The notes under the pieces were generated by a model, which was not told the DNA's origin, searched no databases, and saw nothing but the letters and a program-made list of their open reading frames with translations. From assembly GCA_012842745.1 (NCBI GenBank), contig DUSF01000035.1, positions 186,001 through 250,000 of the forward strand: a stretch of 64,000 nt of DNA, in the 5' to 3' direction. The DNA is from Bacillus sp. (in: firmicutes) (lineage in GTDB: Bacteria; Bacillota; Bacilli; Bacillales; Bacillaceae_J). Both the position numbers and the translations under genes were made by a program. This document shows positions 18,564 through 27,719 of this stretch, piece after piece (the first letter of the stretch is position 1; every line of letters begins with the position of its first letter).

Positions 18564-19337
18564 ATGGATTTTTTTACTGTGGAAACGAATGAGTACATTG
18601 CTTTAATTACTTTGAATCGACCGCCTGCAAATGCTTTAGCATCTGAGGTTTTGCAAGAACTTTCACTTGTTTTAGATGAAGTTGAAAGGAATGATGATGT
18701 ACGGGTTCTTTTACTAAAAGGTGAAGGCAGATTTTTCTCGGCTGGTGCAGATATAAAAGAATTTACCGAGGTTGAATCAGAAGAAGGCTTCACAGAAATA
18801 TCAAAAAGAGGACAAGATGTTTTTAGCCGGATTGAAAACTTTTCAAAGCCCGTTATTGCCGTCATTCATGGTGCAGCGCTAGGCGGTGGATTAGAACTTG
18901 CGATGTCCTGCCATATTAGGTTGGCAAGTGAAAATGCAAAACTGGGTTTACCAGAGCTTACATTAGGAGTTGTTCCAGGATTTGCAGGAACGCAGCGCTT
19001 ACCGCGTTTAGTAGGAATACCAAAAGCAGCCGAAATGATGTTTACGAGCGAGCCGATTTCCGGGACAGAAGCGGCGGTCTTAGGGTTAGTGAATCATGCA
19101 TATCCGGAGGAAAGCTTATTTGATGAAGCAAATAAGCTAGCGCAAAAAATAGCGGCGAAGAGTCCAAATTCATTAAAAGCGGTTATTGAACTGTTACAAT
19201 TTGCAAAAGTTTCTTCATTTGGACAAGGGTCTGAACAAGAAGCAAAGCTATTTGGAGAGATTTTCATGTCGGAAGACGCAAAAGAAGGGGTTAGCGCATT
19301 CCTTGAAAAACGCTTTCCACAATTTAAAGGAAAATAA
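18564..19337 (+). CDS. fadB: Enoyl-CoA hydratase (crotonase family)
   Basis: Hydrates 2-enoyl-CoA in fatty-acid beta-oxidation. 257 residues, the usual single-domain crotonase length. Oxyanion-hole motifs: SAGADIKEF and IHGAALGGGLELAMSC; catalytic Glu region LPELTLGVVPGFAGTQRLPRLVG with both Glu positions. Start ATG 18564 has a purine-rich GGGGGGAAAG upstream at a rather long distance. Between lcfA and etfBA, as fadB in B. subtilis. Other crotonases share the fold, so the substrate is inferred from context. Confidence 0.92.
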   Translation: MDFFTVETNEYIALITLNRPPANALASEVLQELSLVLDEVERNDDVRVLLLKGEGRFFSAGADIKEFTEVESEEGFTEISKRGQDVFSRIENFSKPVIAVIHGAALGGGLELAMSCHIRLASENAKLGLPELTLGVVPGFAGTQRLPRLVGIPKAAEMMFTSEPISGTEAAVLGLVNHAYPEESLFDEANKLAQKIAAKSPNSLKAVIELLQFAKVSSFGQGSEQEAKLFGEIFMSEDAKEGVSAFLEKRFPQFKGK

Positions 19338-19362
19338 GAGCAACGTTTTTGCGCTCTAGAAC

Positions 19363-19376
19363 TGAGCGCTCGCTCA
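19363..19376. promoter_or_regulatory. Candidate TetR-type operator before etfB
   Basis: TGAGCG-CT-CGCTCA, a perfect 6-bp palindrome 52 bases upstream of etfB. The shape is like QacR/TetR-family operators; the regulator is not in the window and the B. subtilis FadR box (TGAATGA...TCATTCA) is different in sequence. Confidence 0.4.
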
Positions 19377-19428
19377 ACAAAAAATGATAAAATCCTACAA
19401 ATAATAACAATATAAGGAGGGAATTGTA

Positions 19429-20202
19429 ATGAATATTTATGTAATCATGAAAAGAACATTTGACACAGAAGAAAAAATTGTGATTGCTAATGGCAAGATT
19501 AGCGAGGATGGGGCAGAGTTTATTATCAACCCCTACGACGAATATGCGCTGGAAGAGGCAATTCAATTAAAGGAGAAGCATGGCGGTGAAGTAACAGTCG
19601 TGACTGTTGGCACTGAGGATTCAGAAAAAGAGCTGCGAACAGCCTTAGCAATGGGTGCAGACAAAGCGGTTTTAATCAATATTGAAGATGATATCGAAAA
19701 TGGTGATCAATATACAACCACAGCAGTTCTTGCTGAATATTTCAAGGACAAGGAGTTTGATATCATCCTTGGCGGCAATGTCGCGATTGATGGCGGTTCT
19801 GGACAAGTAGGCCCGCGATTAGCAGAAACCCTAAATATTAATTACGTAACAACGATTACGAAAATTGATGTTGACGGTACAAAAGCGACGATTGTGCGCG
19901 ATGTCGAAGGCGATAGCGAAACAATTGAAACAACATTACCAATCCTTGTAACAGCACAGCAAGGTTTAAATGAACCGCGCTATCCATCATTGCCTGGAAT
20001 AATGAAAGCGAAGAAAAAGCCTTTAGAAGAGCTTGAACTTGATGATTTAGACATTGACGAAGATGATGTGGAAGCAAAAACGAAAACACTTGAAATATAT
20101 TTACCACCTAAAAAAGAAGGCGGCAAAATTCTTGCAGGTGAGACAAGTGAGCAAGTAATAGAATTGGTGAAATTATTGCAAACAGAAGCAAAAGTAATTT
20201 AA
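19429..20202 (+). CDS. etfB: Electron transfer flavoprotein beta subunit
   Basis: Small subunit of the FAD/AMP-containing ETF that takes electrons from acyl-CoA dehydrogenases. 257 residues, full length. Features: N-terminal YVIMKRTFDTEEKIV, INPYDEYALEEAI, the VTVGTEDSEKELRTALAMGADKA nucleotide-binding part (split here by family pattern) and VTAQQGLNEPRYPSLPGIMKAKKKP, which holds the recognition-loop region. TAAGGAGGG ribosome site. Co-transcribed with etfA 15 bp downstream. Confidence 0.96.
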   Translation: MNIYVIMKRTFDTEEKIVIANGKISEDGAEFIINPYDEYALEEAIQLKEKHGGEVTVVTVGTEDSEKELRTALAMGADKAVLINIEDDIENGDQYTTTAVLAEYFKDKEFDIILGGNVAIDGGSGQVGPRLAETLNINYVTTITKIDVDGTKATIVRDVEGDSETIETTLPILVTAQQGLNEPRYPSLPGIMKAKKKPLEELELDDLDIDEDDVEAKTKTLEIYLPPKKEGGKILAGETSEQVIELVKLLQTEAKVI

Positions 20203-20217
20203 TTGGGGGGAGAAAAA

Positions 20218-21195
20218 ATGACTAGAAAAGTACTAGTAGTAGGGGAAGTTCGTGATGGCAATTTACGAAACGTTTCATATGAAGCAGTGGCAGCGGGAAA
20301 ACTAATTGCTGAGGGCGGGGAAGTTGTTGCTGTTTTAATAGGTGAAGCCGTTCAAAGTTTAGGGGAGGCGATGATTCAATACGGAGCAGACCGTGTTATC
20401 ACAGTAGAAAATGCCCAACTAAAAAATTACACAGCTGACGGCTATGCCCAAGCACTCCTTGCTGTTGTAAATGAAGAAAATCCAGGTGGCATTATCCTTG
20501 GCCATACAGCCCTTGGCAAAGATTTATCGCCGAAAATGGCAGCCAAGCTTAACTCAGGCCTAGTTTCAGATTGCGTAAATATTGAAGTTACAGGTGACAA
20601 TGTTATCTTTACACGTCCAATTTATTCTGGGAAGGCTTTTGAAAAGAAAATCGTCACAGATGGCATCATTTTTGCAACAATCCGCCCTAACAATATTGCA
20701 CCATTAGAAAAGGACGAAATACGTACAGGTGAAATCACTTCTCTAAACGTTGATGTTAAAGACTTACGCTCTGTCATTAAAGAAGTAGTCCGTAAAGCAT
20801 CAGAAGGCGTCGATCTTTCCGAGGCAAAAGTAGTTGTCGCTGGTGGCCGCGGTGTAAAAAGTGCAGAAGGCTTCGAGCTTCTGAAGGAATTAGCCAATTT
20901 ACTAGGCGGAGCAGTAGGGGCATCACGTGGTGCTTGTGATGCTGATTATTGTGACTATTCGCTGCAAATTGGACAGACAGGGAAAGTCGTTACCCCTGAT
21001 TTGTATATCGCCTGCGGCATCTCTGGTGCTATACAGCATCTAGCTGGAATGTCAAACTCAAAAGTGATTGTGGCGATTAACAAAGACCCTGAAGCCAATA
21101 TTTTTAATGTTGCTGATTATGGTATTGTCGGTGATTTATTCGAAGTTGTTCCATTACTAGTAGAAGAATTTAAAAAAATAAAAGTGAACGCCTAA
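20218..21195 (+). CDS. etfA: Electron transfer flavoprotein alpha subunit
   Basis: Large ETF subunit, 325 residues, which binds FAD and passes electrons to the quinone pool. The N-terminal domain starts TRKVLVVGEVRDGNLRN; the C-terminal FAD domain has VVAGGRGVKSAEGFELL, GASRGACDADYC and the FAD signature LYIACGISGAIQHLAGM with VAINKDPEANIF. Start ATG 20218 after GGGGGGAG, not the upstream in-frame codon. Ends the fatty-acid oxidation operon; a long imperfect hairpin follows. Confidence 0.96.
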   Translation: MTRKVLVVGEVRDGNLRNVSYEAVAAGKLIAEGGEVVAVLIGEAVQSLGEAMIQYGADRVITVENAQLKNYTADGYAQALLAVVNEENPGGIILGHTALGKDLSPKMAAKLNSGLVSDCVNIEVTGDNVIFTRPIYSGKAFEKKIVTDGIIFATIRPNNIAPLEKDEIRTGEITSLNVDVKDLRSVIKEVVRKASEGVDLSEAKVVVAGGRGVKSAEGFELLKELANLLGGAVGASRGACDADYCDYSLQIGQTGKVVTPDLYIACGISGAIQHLAGMSNSKVIVAINKDPEANIFNVADYGIVGDLFEVVPLLVEEFKKIKVNA

Positions 21196-21215
21196 ATTAG
21201 AATTTCCGAAAGGCA

Positions 21216-21256
21216 AAAGACGTGTGGTGGAAAACACTACATGTTCTTTTATTTCA
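21216..21256 (+). terminator. Probable terminator after etfA
   Basis: AAAGACGTGTGGTG faces CACTACATGTTCTTT around a GAAAA loop with several G.T pairs, then TTATTTC. Confidence 0.65.
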
Positions 21257-21348
21257 TAAAGTTAAATACCGGTGTTTCAAGGTGTAATATACTTTTAAAT
21301 AGGAAATATTAATTTAAGTGCAAATGATTCGCGTCAAATAACTTAAAA

Positions 21349-21357
21349 TGATATACT
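21349..21357 (+). promoter_or_regulatory. Extended -10 promoter of trxA
   Basis: TG-A-TATACT at 21349-21357, 42 bases before the trxA start. No good -35 was found, as expected for an extended -10 promoter. Confidence 0.6.
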
Positions 21358-21398
21358 CTTAATAAAATAAATAAAGCTTCTAAAAAGGAGGATAAAAA

Positions 21399-21713
21399 AT
21401 GGCAATAGTAAACGCTACAGATCAAAATTTTGCAACTGAAACAAGTGAAGGTGTAGTACTTGTGGACTTTTGGGCTCCTTGGTGTGGTCCTTGTAAAATG
21501 ATTGCTCCTGTGTTAGAGGAAGTCGATTCTGAATTAGGTGAAAAATTAAAGATTGTTAAAGTAGATGTTGATGAAAATCCAGATACCGCTGCTCAGTTTG
21601 GTGTCATGAGCATTCCAACCCTTTTAGTTTTTAAAGATGGAAACAAAATAGACCAATTTGTTGGTTTCCAACCTAAAGATGCACTTTTAGCAAGACTAGC
21701 TAACCATATTTAA
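21399..21713 (+). CDS. trxA: Thioredoxin
   Basis: Cytoplasmic dithiol reductase, 104 residues. Active site FWAPWCGPCKMIAP with the redox pair in CGPC, the buried Asp in LVDFWA, the cis-Pro in MSIPTLLVFKDG and GFQPKDAL near the end. AAAAGGAGG ribosome site. Monocistronic, with an extended -10 promoter upstream and a strong terminator 12 bases after the stop; located before uvrC as in B. subtilis. Confidence 0.98.
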   Translation: MAIVNATDQNFATETSEGVVLVDFWAPWCGPCKMIAPVLEEVDSELGEKLKIVKVDVDENPDTAAQFGVMSIPTLLVFKDGNKIDQFVGFQPKDALLARLANHI

Positions 21714-21725
21714 TGAAAATAGAAA

Positions 21726-21758
21726 AAATAAGCCAGGAAATTTTGGCTTATTTTTTTT
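21726..21758 (+). terminator. Terminator of trxA
   Basis: AATAAGCCA / TGGCTTATT stem with an 8-nt loop followed by T8. Confidence 0.9.
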
Positions 21759-21803
21759 ATCCCGTTATTAAAGTATAATTTGAATGGGATGGGGGTGATG
21801 GTG

Positions 21804-23591
21804 ATGACAAATCATCTGAAAGAAAAGCTAAGTCTGTTACCAGCTCAGCCGGGCTGTTACTTGATGAAAGATCGCCAAGGGACGATTATATATGTTGGAA
21901 AAGCAAAAATATTAAAAAATCGTGTCCGCTCTTATTTTACTGGCTCACATGATGGGAAGACATTGCGATTAGTGAATGAAATCGAGGATTTTGAATATAT
22001 TGTCACATCTTCAGATTTAGAAGCGTTGATTTTAGAAATGAATTTAATCAAACAGTATGATCCGAAATATAACATCATGCTTAAGGATGATAAAAGCTAT
22101 CCATATTTGAAAATAACGGCTGAAAAACATCCAAGGTTACTCACAACGCGGAATGTAAAAAAAGATAAAGGCAAGTACTTCGGTCCTTATGCCAATGTTG
22201 GGGCCGCTAATGAAACGAAAAAATTATTAGATCGCCTTTACCCTTTAAGAAAATGTTCAACCATTCCTGACCGCGTCTGCTTATATTATCATATGAATCA
22301 ATGCCTTGCTCCATGCGTAAAGGATGTATCGGATGCAGAAAATAAACAGCTCGTCGATGAAATAGTCAAATTTCTAAATGGCGGCTTTCAAGATATTAAA
22401 AAAAGTTTAGTAGAAAAAATGTATAAAGCGTCAGATGAACTTGATTTTGAGCGAGCAAAAGAATACCGCGACCAAATTGCCCATATTGAAGCGGTCATGG
22501 AAAAACAAAAGATGAACTTGAATGAGCTCATTGACCGCGACGTCTTTGGTTATACGTATGATAAAGGCTGGATGTGTGTTCAAGTATTCTTTGTACGACA
22601 GGGCAAGCTCATTGAACGTGATGTTTCTTTTTTTCCATTTTATAATGAGCCAGAAGAAGATTTTTTAACTTTTTTAGGGCAATTTTATTTAAAAAGCAAT
22701 CATCTTAAACCGAAAGAAATTTTTGTATCGGAAGAAATTAATGGTGAATACGCTGAAAAACTAGTAGAAGTAAAAGTCGTTCAACCGAAAAGAGGTAAGA
22801 AGAAAGATTTAGTAGATTTAGCGATAAAAAATGCGAAAATTGCTTTAAAGGAGAAATTTTCCCTTATCGAAAAAGACGAGGAAAGAACGATTAAAGCTGT
22901 GGAAAATCTCGGTCGGAAAATGGGCATTTCACCCCCGTATCGAATTGAGGCGTTTGACAATTCAAACATTCATGGAACAGATCCTGTTTCGGCAATGATT
23001 ATGTTTATTGATGGCAAGCCGGAAAAAAAGGAATACAGAAAATATAAAATTAAAGGTGTAGAAGGTCCAGATGATTACGCTTCGATGCGGGAGGTAACGC
23101 GGAGAAGGTATTCAAGATTGTTAAGGGAAAGTTTACCGCTCCCTGATTTAATTATCGTTGATGGAGGTAAAGGGCATATTCATGCTGTAAAGGATGTTCT
23201 CGAAAATGAGCTAGGTTTGGATTTGCCAATTTGCGGACTTGCCAAGGATGAAAAACATCGGACATCGGAATTGCTCTATGGTGACCCACCAGAAGTGATT
23301 CGTCTTGAGAGGAATAGTCAGGAGTTCTATTTACTGCAAAGAATACAAGATGAAGTGCATCGCTTTGCGATAACATTCCATCGCCAGCTTCGCGGAAAAA
23401 CAGCATTTAAATCAATTTTAGACGATATCCCAGGTGTTGGTGAGCAAAGAAAAAAGAAAATTTTACATCATTTTGGCTCTGTGAAAAAATTAAAAGAAGC
23501 ACCAATTGAAGAACTGCTGTCCATAAATATCCCCAAAAATGTTGCAGAAAATATTTATCGTTATTTACAGGAAAAGGTGTCGGAAGAATAA
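21804..23591 (+). CDS. uvrC: UvrABC excinuclease subunit C
   Basis: Nuclease subunit of nucleotide excision repair; it makes the two incisions beside a UvrB-bound lesion. 595 residues: GIY-YIG domain ([17 protein letters not shown], about 15-95), Cys-rich region ([15 protein letters not shown]), UvrB-binding UVR motif ([18 protein letters not shown]), RNase H-like endonuclease core ([20 protein letters not shown]) and C-terminal HhH pair ([20 protein letters not shown]). Start ATG 21804 is 6 bases after GGGGGTG; several earlier in-frame ATG/GTG codons overlap that site. Its stop lies inside the terminator hairpin. Confidence 0.97.
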   Translation: MTNHLKEKLSLLPAQPGCYLMKDRQGTIIYVGKAKILKNRVRSYFTGSHDGKTLRLVNEIEDFEYIVTSSDLEALILEMNLIKQYDPKYNIMLKDDKSYPYLKITAEKHPRLLTTRNVKKDKGKYFGPYANVGAANETKKLLDRLYPLRKCSTIPDRVCLYYHMNQCLAPCVKDVSDAENKQLVDEIVKFLNGGFQDIKKSLVEKMYKASDELDFERAKEYRDQIAHIEAVMEKQKMNLNELIDRDVFGYTYDKGWMCVQVFFVRQGKLIERDVSFFPFYNEPEEDFLTFLGQFYLKSNHLKPKEIFVSEEINGEYAEKLVEVKVVQPKRGKKKDLVDLAIKNAKIALKEKFSLIEKDEERTIKAVENLGRKMGISPPYRIEAFDNSNIHGTDPVSAMIMFIDGKPEKKEYRKYKIKGVEGPDDYASMREVTRRRYSRLLRESLPLPDLIIVDGGKGHIHAVKDVLENELGLDLPICGLAKDEKHRTSELLYGDPPEVIRLERNSQEFYLLQRIQDEVHRFAITFHRQLRGKTAFKSILDDIPGVGEQRKKKILHHFGSVKKLKEAPIEELLSINIPKNVAENIYRYLQEKVSEE

Positions 23592-23615
23592 TGCTCTTCG
23601 GACACCTATTTTTAT
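23575..23615 (+). terminator. Terminator overlapping the 3' end of uvrC
   Basis: AGGTGTCGGAAGA (23575-23587) pairs with TCTTCGGACACCT (23595-23607) with one G-G mismatch, then ATTTTTATT. The 5' arm encodes the last residues of UvrC. Confidence 0.8.
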
Positions 23616-24052
23616 TATTCCCATTGCACGGTAATGATTACGGTATTATCCCGCTTTTTTTGCTGCTCCATTGCTTCCGATTCTTTGCCTATCAAGTTTT
23701 GGACCTGCTCAGCTAAAAAACCAGCCTCAAGCTGATAAGAATAATCAACATTTCTCTCAAAGCGATTGGCAATTAATTCACTAGTAAGTTCAAAGATGAT
23801 TTCATCTTTATTTTCTTTAGCGACCGATAATATTCCAAGCCCAGACATTTCAAAAAAGTGAGTGATGTCCTCCAAAGTTTCCAAAGGGAATTTTCTAGCA
23901 AGATTTTTTCCACCCCAGTACAATATCGAATGATAATCCTTTCCAAGAAGATCCTTTAAAAAGGTTTCGCGAATTAATTCATAGCCAAAAGCAGGTATTG
24001 TCATTTGCGCTAATGTATCATTTATTTTTTCTTTCTGTTTTTTATTGAACAA
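23615..24052 (-). CDS. yslB: YslB-like DUF2507 protein
   Basis: 145-residue soluble protein of the DUF2507 family (MTIPAFGYELIRETFL, ILYWGGKNLARKFPL, SYQLEAGFLAEQVQ), which is distantly related to the V4R/BssC fold. Function is not established. Start is TTG at 24052, with GAAAGGGTGG about 7 bases upstream. It lies convergent with uvrC and upstream of sdhC, the position of yslB in B. subtilis. Confidence 0.88.
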   Translation of the reverse strand: MFNKKQKEKINDTLAQMTIPAFGYELIRETFLKDLLGKDYHSILYWGGKNLARKFPLETLEDITHFFEMSGLGILSVAKENKDEIIFELTSELIANRFERNVDYSYQLEAGFLAEQVQNLIGKESEAMEQQKKRDNTVIITVQWE

Positions 24053-24241
24053 TCGAAACCACCCTTTCTAAACATATTTTATACTTTTTATTGAAGTCTG
24101 CAACAAAACAATTTTTTAAAAGAATGCATAAAAAAGCGCATAATAATGTATGTTAGAAATATGGAATAAGTCGAAAACGGAGTTATTATGAAAAAAAATA
24201 CAAGAAAATGAATTTTTTGAATCTTTATTTCGTAGGTGTTC

Positions 24242-24270
24242 TTGACGTGTTTTGTAGATGAGAGTAAAAT
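24242..24270 (+). promoter_or_regulatory. Sigma-A promoter of sdhCAB
   Basis: TTGACG (24242-24247), 17-bp spacer, TAAAAT (24265-24270). Predicted start near 24277, giving a 5' leader of about 140 nt. The remaining bases between yslB and this promoter show no gene. Confidence 0.72.
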
Positions 24271-24289
24271 GAACATGTCACAGATTATT

Positions 24290-24331
24290 CAAAGAAGGTT
24301 CGCAAAATAGAATCATTCTTTGTAGTTTTTT
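24290..24331 (+). promoter_or_regulatory. Terminator-like hairpin in the sdhC leader
   Basis: CAAAGAAGGTTC (24290-24301), 8-nt loop, GAATC-A-TTCTTTG (24310-24322) with a single bulged A and one G.T pair; TAG then T6 (24326-24331). It begins about 13 nt after the predicted transcription start and about 85 nt before the sdhC start codon. It could be an attenuator or a 5' stabilising structure. Confidence 0.6.
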
Positions 24332-24415
24332 GCATGCGGGGAGGTAGGAAACTATCAATCTGTTCGGTACAATTTTATTTCAAAACTATGTAAAAGTATT
24401 AAAGGGGGGGCAAAA

Positions 24416-25045
24416 ATGGCAAAAGATCGTGAATTTTTAAACCGTAGACTCCATTCATTATTGGGGATTATTCCGGTCGGTCTATTTGTGGTTGAGCATT
24501 TAGTTGTGAATCATTTTGCAACTGACGGAGCATCTGCTTTTAACAAAGCAGCAGGATTTATGGGAACATTACCATTTGTCCATTTATTAGAGGTATTTTT
24601 AATTTTCTTACCATTACTATACCATGCAGTTTATGGGCTTTATGTTGCCTATTCTGCAAAAAACAATGTCAGCAAGTACGGTTATTTTAGAAACTGGATG
24701 TTCCTGCTACAACGTGTAACAGGTGTTATTACGCTAATTTTTGTAGTATGGCATGTATGGCAAACTCGACTTGCAGCAGCATTTGGCGCAGAAGTAAACT
24801 TTGACATGATGGCAAATATTTTAAGTAGCCCAGTTATGCTTATTTTCTATATTGTTGGTGTACTTTCAGCTGTATTCCATTTTGCAAACGGATTATGGTC
24901 ATTTATGGTAAGCTGGGGACTTACAATTACTCCTCGTTCTCAACAAGTATCTACGTATGTGTGTATGGTTGTTTTTGTTTTATTAGCAATTGTGTCACTA
25001 AGAGCTATCTTTGCATTTTTAGATCCACAATTAGCTAATCTGTAA
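24416..25045 (+). CDS. sdhC: Succinate dehydrogenase cytochrome b558 subunit
   Basis: Membrane anchor of Bacillus-type (type B) succinate:menaquinone reductase, 209 residues with five transmembrane helices. It carries two haems; candidate ligands are the conserved His in LHSLLGIIPVG, VVEHLVVNH, LLYHAVYGL, FVVWHVWQTR and AVFHFANGLW. It passes electrons from SdhB to menaquinone. AAGGGGGGG ribosome site. First gene of sdhCAB. Confidence 0.96.
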   Translation: MAKDREFLNRRLHSLLGIIPVGLFVVEHLVVNHFATDGASAFNKAAGFMGTLPFVHLLEVFLIFLPLLYHAVYGLYVAYSAKNNVSKYGYFRNWMFLLQRVTGVITLIFVVWHVWQTRLAAAFGAEVNFDMMANILSSPVMLIFYIVGVLSAVFHFANGLWSFMVSWGLTITPRSQQVSTYVCMVVFVLLAIVSLRAIFAFLDPQLANL

Positions 25046-25099
25046 TTTTAGTTCGTTCATTAAAGTTTCAGATCAAACCAAATCGGGGAGTGAGTTATT

Positions 25100-26884
25100 T
25101 TGAGTAATGGAAATCTTGTGATTGTCGGTGGCGGCTTAGCTGGTTTAATGGCTACTGTTAAAGCTGCTGAGGCAGGGGTTCGTGTTGATTTATTATCACT
25201 AGTACCTGTTAAGCGCTCTCACTCTGTATGTGCACAGGGTGGTATTAACGGTGCTGTTAATACAAAAGGTGAAGGTGATTCACCTTGGATCCATTTTGAT
25301 GATACAATTTATGGTGGTGACTTTTTAGCTAACCAGCCACCTGTTAAAGCGATGTGTGATGCAGCACCTGGTATTATTCATTTATTTGACCGTATGGGAG
25401 TTATGTTTAACCGCACTCCTGAAGGATTACTTGATTTCCGCCGTTTCGGTGGGACACAGCATCATCGTACAGCGTTTGCTGGTGCTACTACTGGTCAGCA
25501 GTTACTATATGCTTTAGATGAGCAAGTTCGTCGTCATGAAGTGGCAGGACTTGTTACGAAGTATGAAGGATGGGACATGCTCTCATTAATCCTTGATGAT
25601 AACGAGGAGTGCCGTGGCGTTGTTGCGCAAGATCAACGCTCTCATGAAATTAAAGCATTCAAAGCAGATGCCGTTATTTTGGCTACTGGCGGCCCTGGTA
25701 TTATCTTTGGTAAAACAACAAACTCAGTTATCAATACAGCTACAGCAGCATCTGCTGCATATCAGCAAGGTGTTTACTATGCGAATGGTGAGTTCATCCA
25801 AATTCACCCAACAGCGATTCCTGGTGATGATAAAAACCGCCTCATGAGTGAATCAGCTCGTGGTGAAGGTGGGCGTGTTTGGACTTATAAAGATGGTAAA
25901 CCATGGTATTTCCTAGAAGAAAAATACCCTGCATACGGAAACCTAGTACCACGTGATATTGCAACACGTGAAATTTTTGACGTGTGTGTAAATCAAAAGC
26001 TTGGAATCAATGGTGAAAACAGAGTTTATCTTGACCTTTCACATAAAGATCCAAAAGAGCTTGATATTAAGCTTGGTGGTATTATTGAAATTTATGAGAA
26101 GTTTACTGGTGATAATCCACGTAAAGTTCCAATGCAAATCTTCCCTGCTGTCCACTATTCAATGGGTGGAATGTGGGTAGACTATAACCAAATGACGAAT
26201 ATTCCAGGCTTATTTGCAGCTGGTGAGTGTGATTATTCACAACACGGTGGTAACCGTCTAGGAGCTAACTCATTACTATCAGCTATTTTTGGTGGTATGG
26301 TTGCAGGACCTAATGCGGTTGAATATATGAATAACCGTGCGAAAGCTACAGATTCTCTTCCGGAATCAGTATTTGAGAAACAAGTCCGTATTGAAGAGGA
26401 CAAGTTTAATAAATTAACATCAATGACGACTGGTTCAGAAAATGCGTATGTAATTGCAAAAGAACTAGGCGAATGGATGACTGATAATGTAACAGTTGTT
26501 CGTTATAATGATAAACTTCTTAAAACAGATGAAAAACTTCAAGAGTTACAAGAACGTTGGGAACAGATTAATATTAACGATACAGCTAAATGGAGCAACC
26601 AAGGTTTAATGTTTACACGTCAATTAAAGAATATGCTTCATCTTGCACGTGTAATCACAATCGGTGCATATAACCGTAACGAAAGCCGTGGAGCGCACTA
26701 TAAACCAGAATTCCCTGATCGTAACGATGAGGACTTCTTAAAGACAACAATGGCGAAATTCAATCCAGAAACAAATGCACCTGAGTTTTTCTATGAAGAA
26801 GTTGACATCTCGCTTATTAAACCACGTAAGCGCGACTATTCTTCGAAGCACGAAGTTGAAGAAAAGAAAGAGGAGGCAAAATAA
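25100..26884 (+). CDS. sdhA: Succinate dehydrogenase flavoprotein subunit
   Basis: 594-residue catalytic subunit with covalently bound FAD that oxidises succinate to fumarate. FAD-binding NLVIVGGGLAGLMA at the N-terminus; the FAD-linking His lies in RSHSVCAQGGINGAV. Substrate-site elements include HPTAIPGD, SESARGEGGRVW and HYSMGGMWVD; AAGECDYSQHGGNRLGANSL binds flavin near the end of that domain. TTG start 25100 after GGGGAGTGAG. Linked to sdhB by a 2-base gap. Confidence 0.97.
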   Translation: MSNGNLVIVGGGLAGLMATVKAAEAGVRVDLLSLVPVKRSHSVCAQGGINGAVNTKGEGDSPWIHFDDTIYGGDFLANQPPVKAMCDAAPGIIHLFDRMGVMFNRTPEGLLDFRRFGGTQHHRTAFAGATTGQQLLYALDEQVRRHEVAGLVTKYEGWDMLSLILDDNEECRGVVAQDQRSHEIKAFKADAVILATGGPGIIFGKTTNSVINTATAASAAYQQGVYYANGEFIQIHPTAIPGDDKNRLMSESARGEGGRVWTYKDGKPWYFLEEKYPAYGNLVPRDIATREIFDVCVNQKLGINGENRVYLDLSHKDPKELDIKLGGIIEIYEKFTGDNPRKVPMQIFPAVHYSMGGMWVDYNQMTNIPGLFAAGECDYSQHGGNRLGANSLLSAIFGGMVAGPNAVEYMNNRAKATDSLPESVFEKQVRIEEDKFNKLTSMTTGSENAYVIAKELGEWMTDNVTVVRYNDKLLKTDEKLQELQERWEQININDTAKWSNQGLMFTRQLKNMLHLARVITIGAYNRNESRGAHYKPEFPDRNDEDFLKTTMAKFNPETNAPEFFYEEVDISLIKPRKRDYSSKHEVEEKKEEAK

Positions 26885-26886
26885 TC

Positions 26887-27642
26887 ATGAGTGAAAAAAC
26901 AATTCGCTTAATTATATCACGTCAAGATTCACCAGATTCTGCCCCTTACCAACAAGAATTTGAAATTCCATATCGACCAAACATGAACGTTATTGGTTGT
27001 TTAATGGAAATCCAACGTAATCCTGTTACTTCTAAAGGGGAGAATGTAGCACCACCAACATGGGATATGAACTGTTTAGAGGAAGTTTGTGGTGCATGTT
27101 CAATGATTATTAATGGCAAGCCACGTCAATCATGTTCTGCACTGGTTGACCAGCTTGAACAACCAATCCGTTTAGAACCAATGCGTACATTCCCGATTAA
27201 TCGTGACTTACAGGTTGACCGTAGCCGTATGTTCGATTCATTAAAGAAAGTAAAAGCATGGATTCCGATTGATGGAACATATGACCTCGGACCTGGACCA
27301 AGAATGCCGGAAAGAAAGCGCCAATGGGCTTATGAATTAGCGAAATGTATGACATGTGGTGTTTGTATGGAAGCATGTCCAAACGTTAGTGACAAGGCTA
27401 ACTTTATTGGACCACAGCCTCTTGGTCAAGTTCGTCTATTCAATGCCCATCCAACAGGTGCAATGAATGCACCAGAGCGTTTAGAAGCACTAATGGGCGA
27501 TGGCGGACTTGCTAACTGCGGTAACTCTCAGAACTGTGTGCAGTCTTGTCCAAAAGGAATTCCAATTACAACTTCTATTGCAGCATTAAACCGTGACACA
27601 ACTGTCCAAATGTTTAGAAACTTCTTCGGAAGCGACAAATAA
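26887..27642 (+). CDS. sdhB: Succinate dehydrogenase iron-sulfur subunit
   Basis: 251-residue electron-transfer subunit. N-terminal [2Fe-2S] domain with NCLEEVCGACSM and RQSCSAL; C-terminal domain with KCMTCGVCMEACP for the [4Fe-4S] cluster and CGNSQNCVQSCPKGIP completing the [3Fe-4S] and [4Fe-4S] ligands. It bridges SdhA and SdhC. Last gene of sdhCAB, followed by a strong bidirectional terminator. Confidence 0.97.
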   Translation: MSEKTIRLIISRQDSPDSAPYQQEFEIPYRPNMNVIGCLMEIQRNPVTSKGENVAPPTWDMNCLEEVCGACSMIINGKPRQSCSALVDQLEQPIRLEPMRTFPINRDLQVDRSRMFDSLKKVKAWIPIDGTYDLGPGPRMPERKRQWAYELAKCMTCGVCMEACPNVSDKANFIGPQPLGQVRLFNAHPTGAMNAPERLEALMGDGGLANCGNSQNCVQSCPKGIPITTSIAALNRDTTVQMFRNFFGSDK

Positions 27643-27662
27643 TAGATTTATAAACATATATA

Positions 27663-27703
27663 AAATAAAATCCTCTAGCCAAAAGGCTAGAGGATTTTAT
27701 TTT
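27663..27703. terminator. Bidirectional terminator of sdhCAB and the transporter gene
   Basis: AAAATCCTCTAGCC (27667-27680) / GGCTAGAGGATTTT (27685-27698), perfect 14-bp stem with AAAA loop and A/T flanks in both directions. Confidence 0.92.
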
Positions 27704-27719
27704 TATTTGCTAAAACCTG

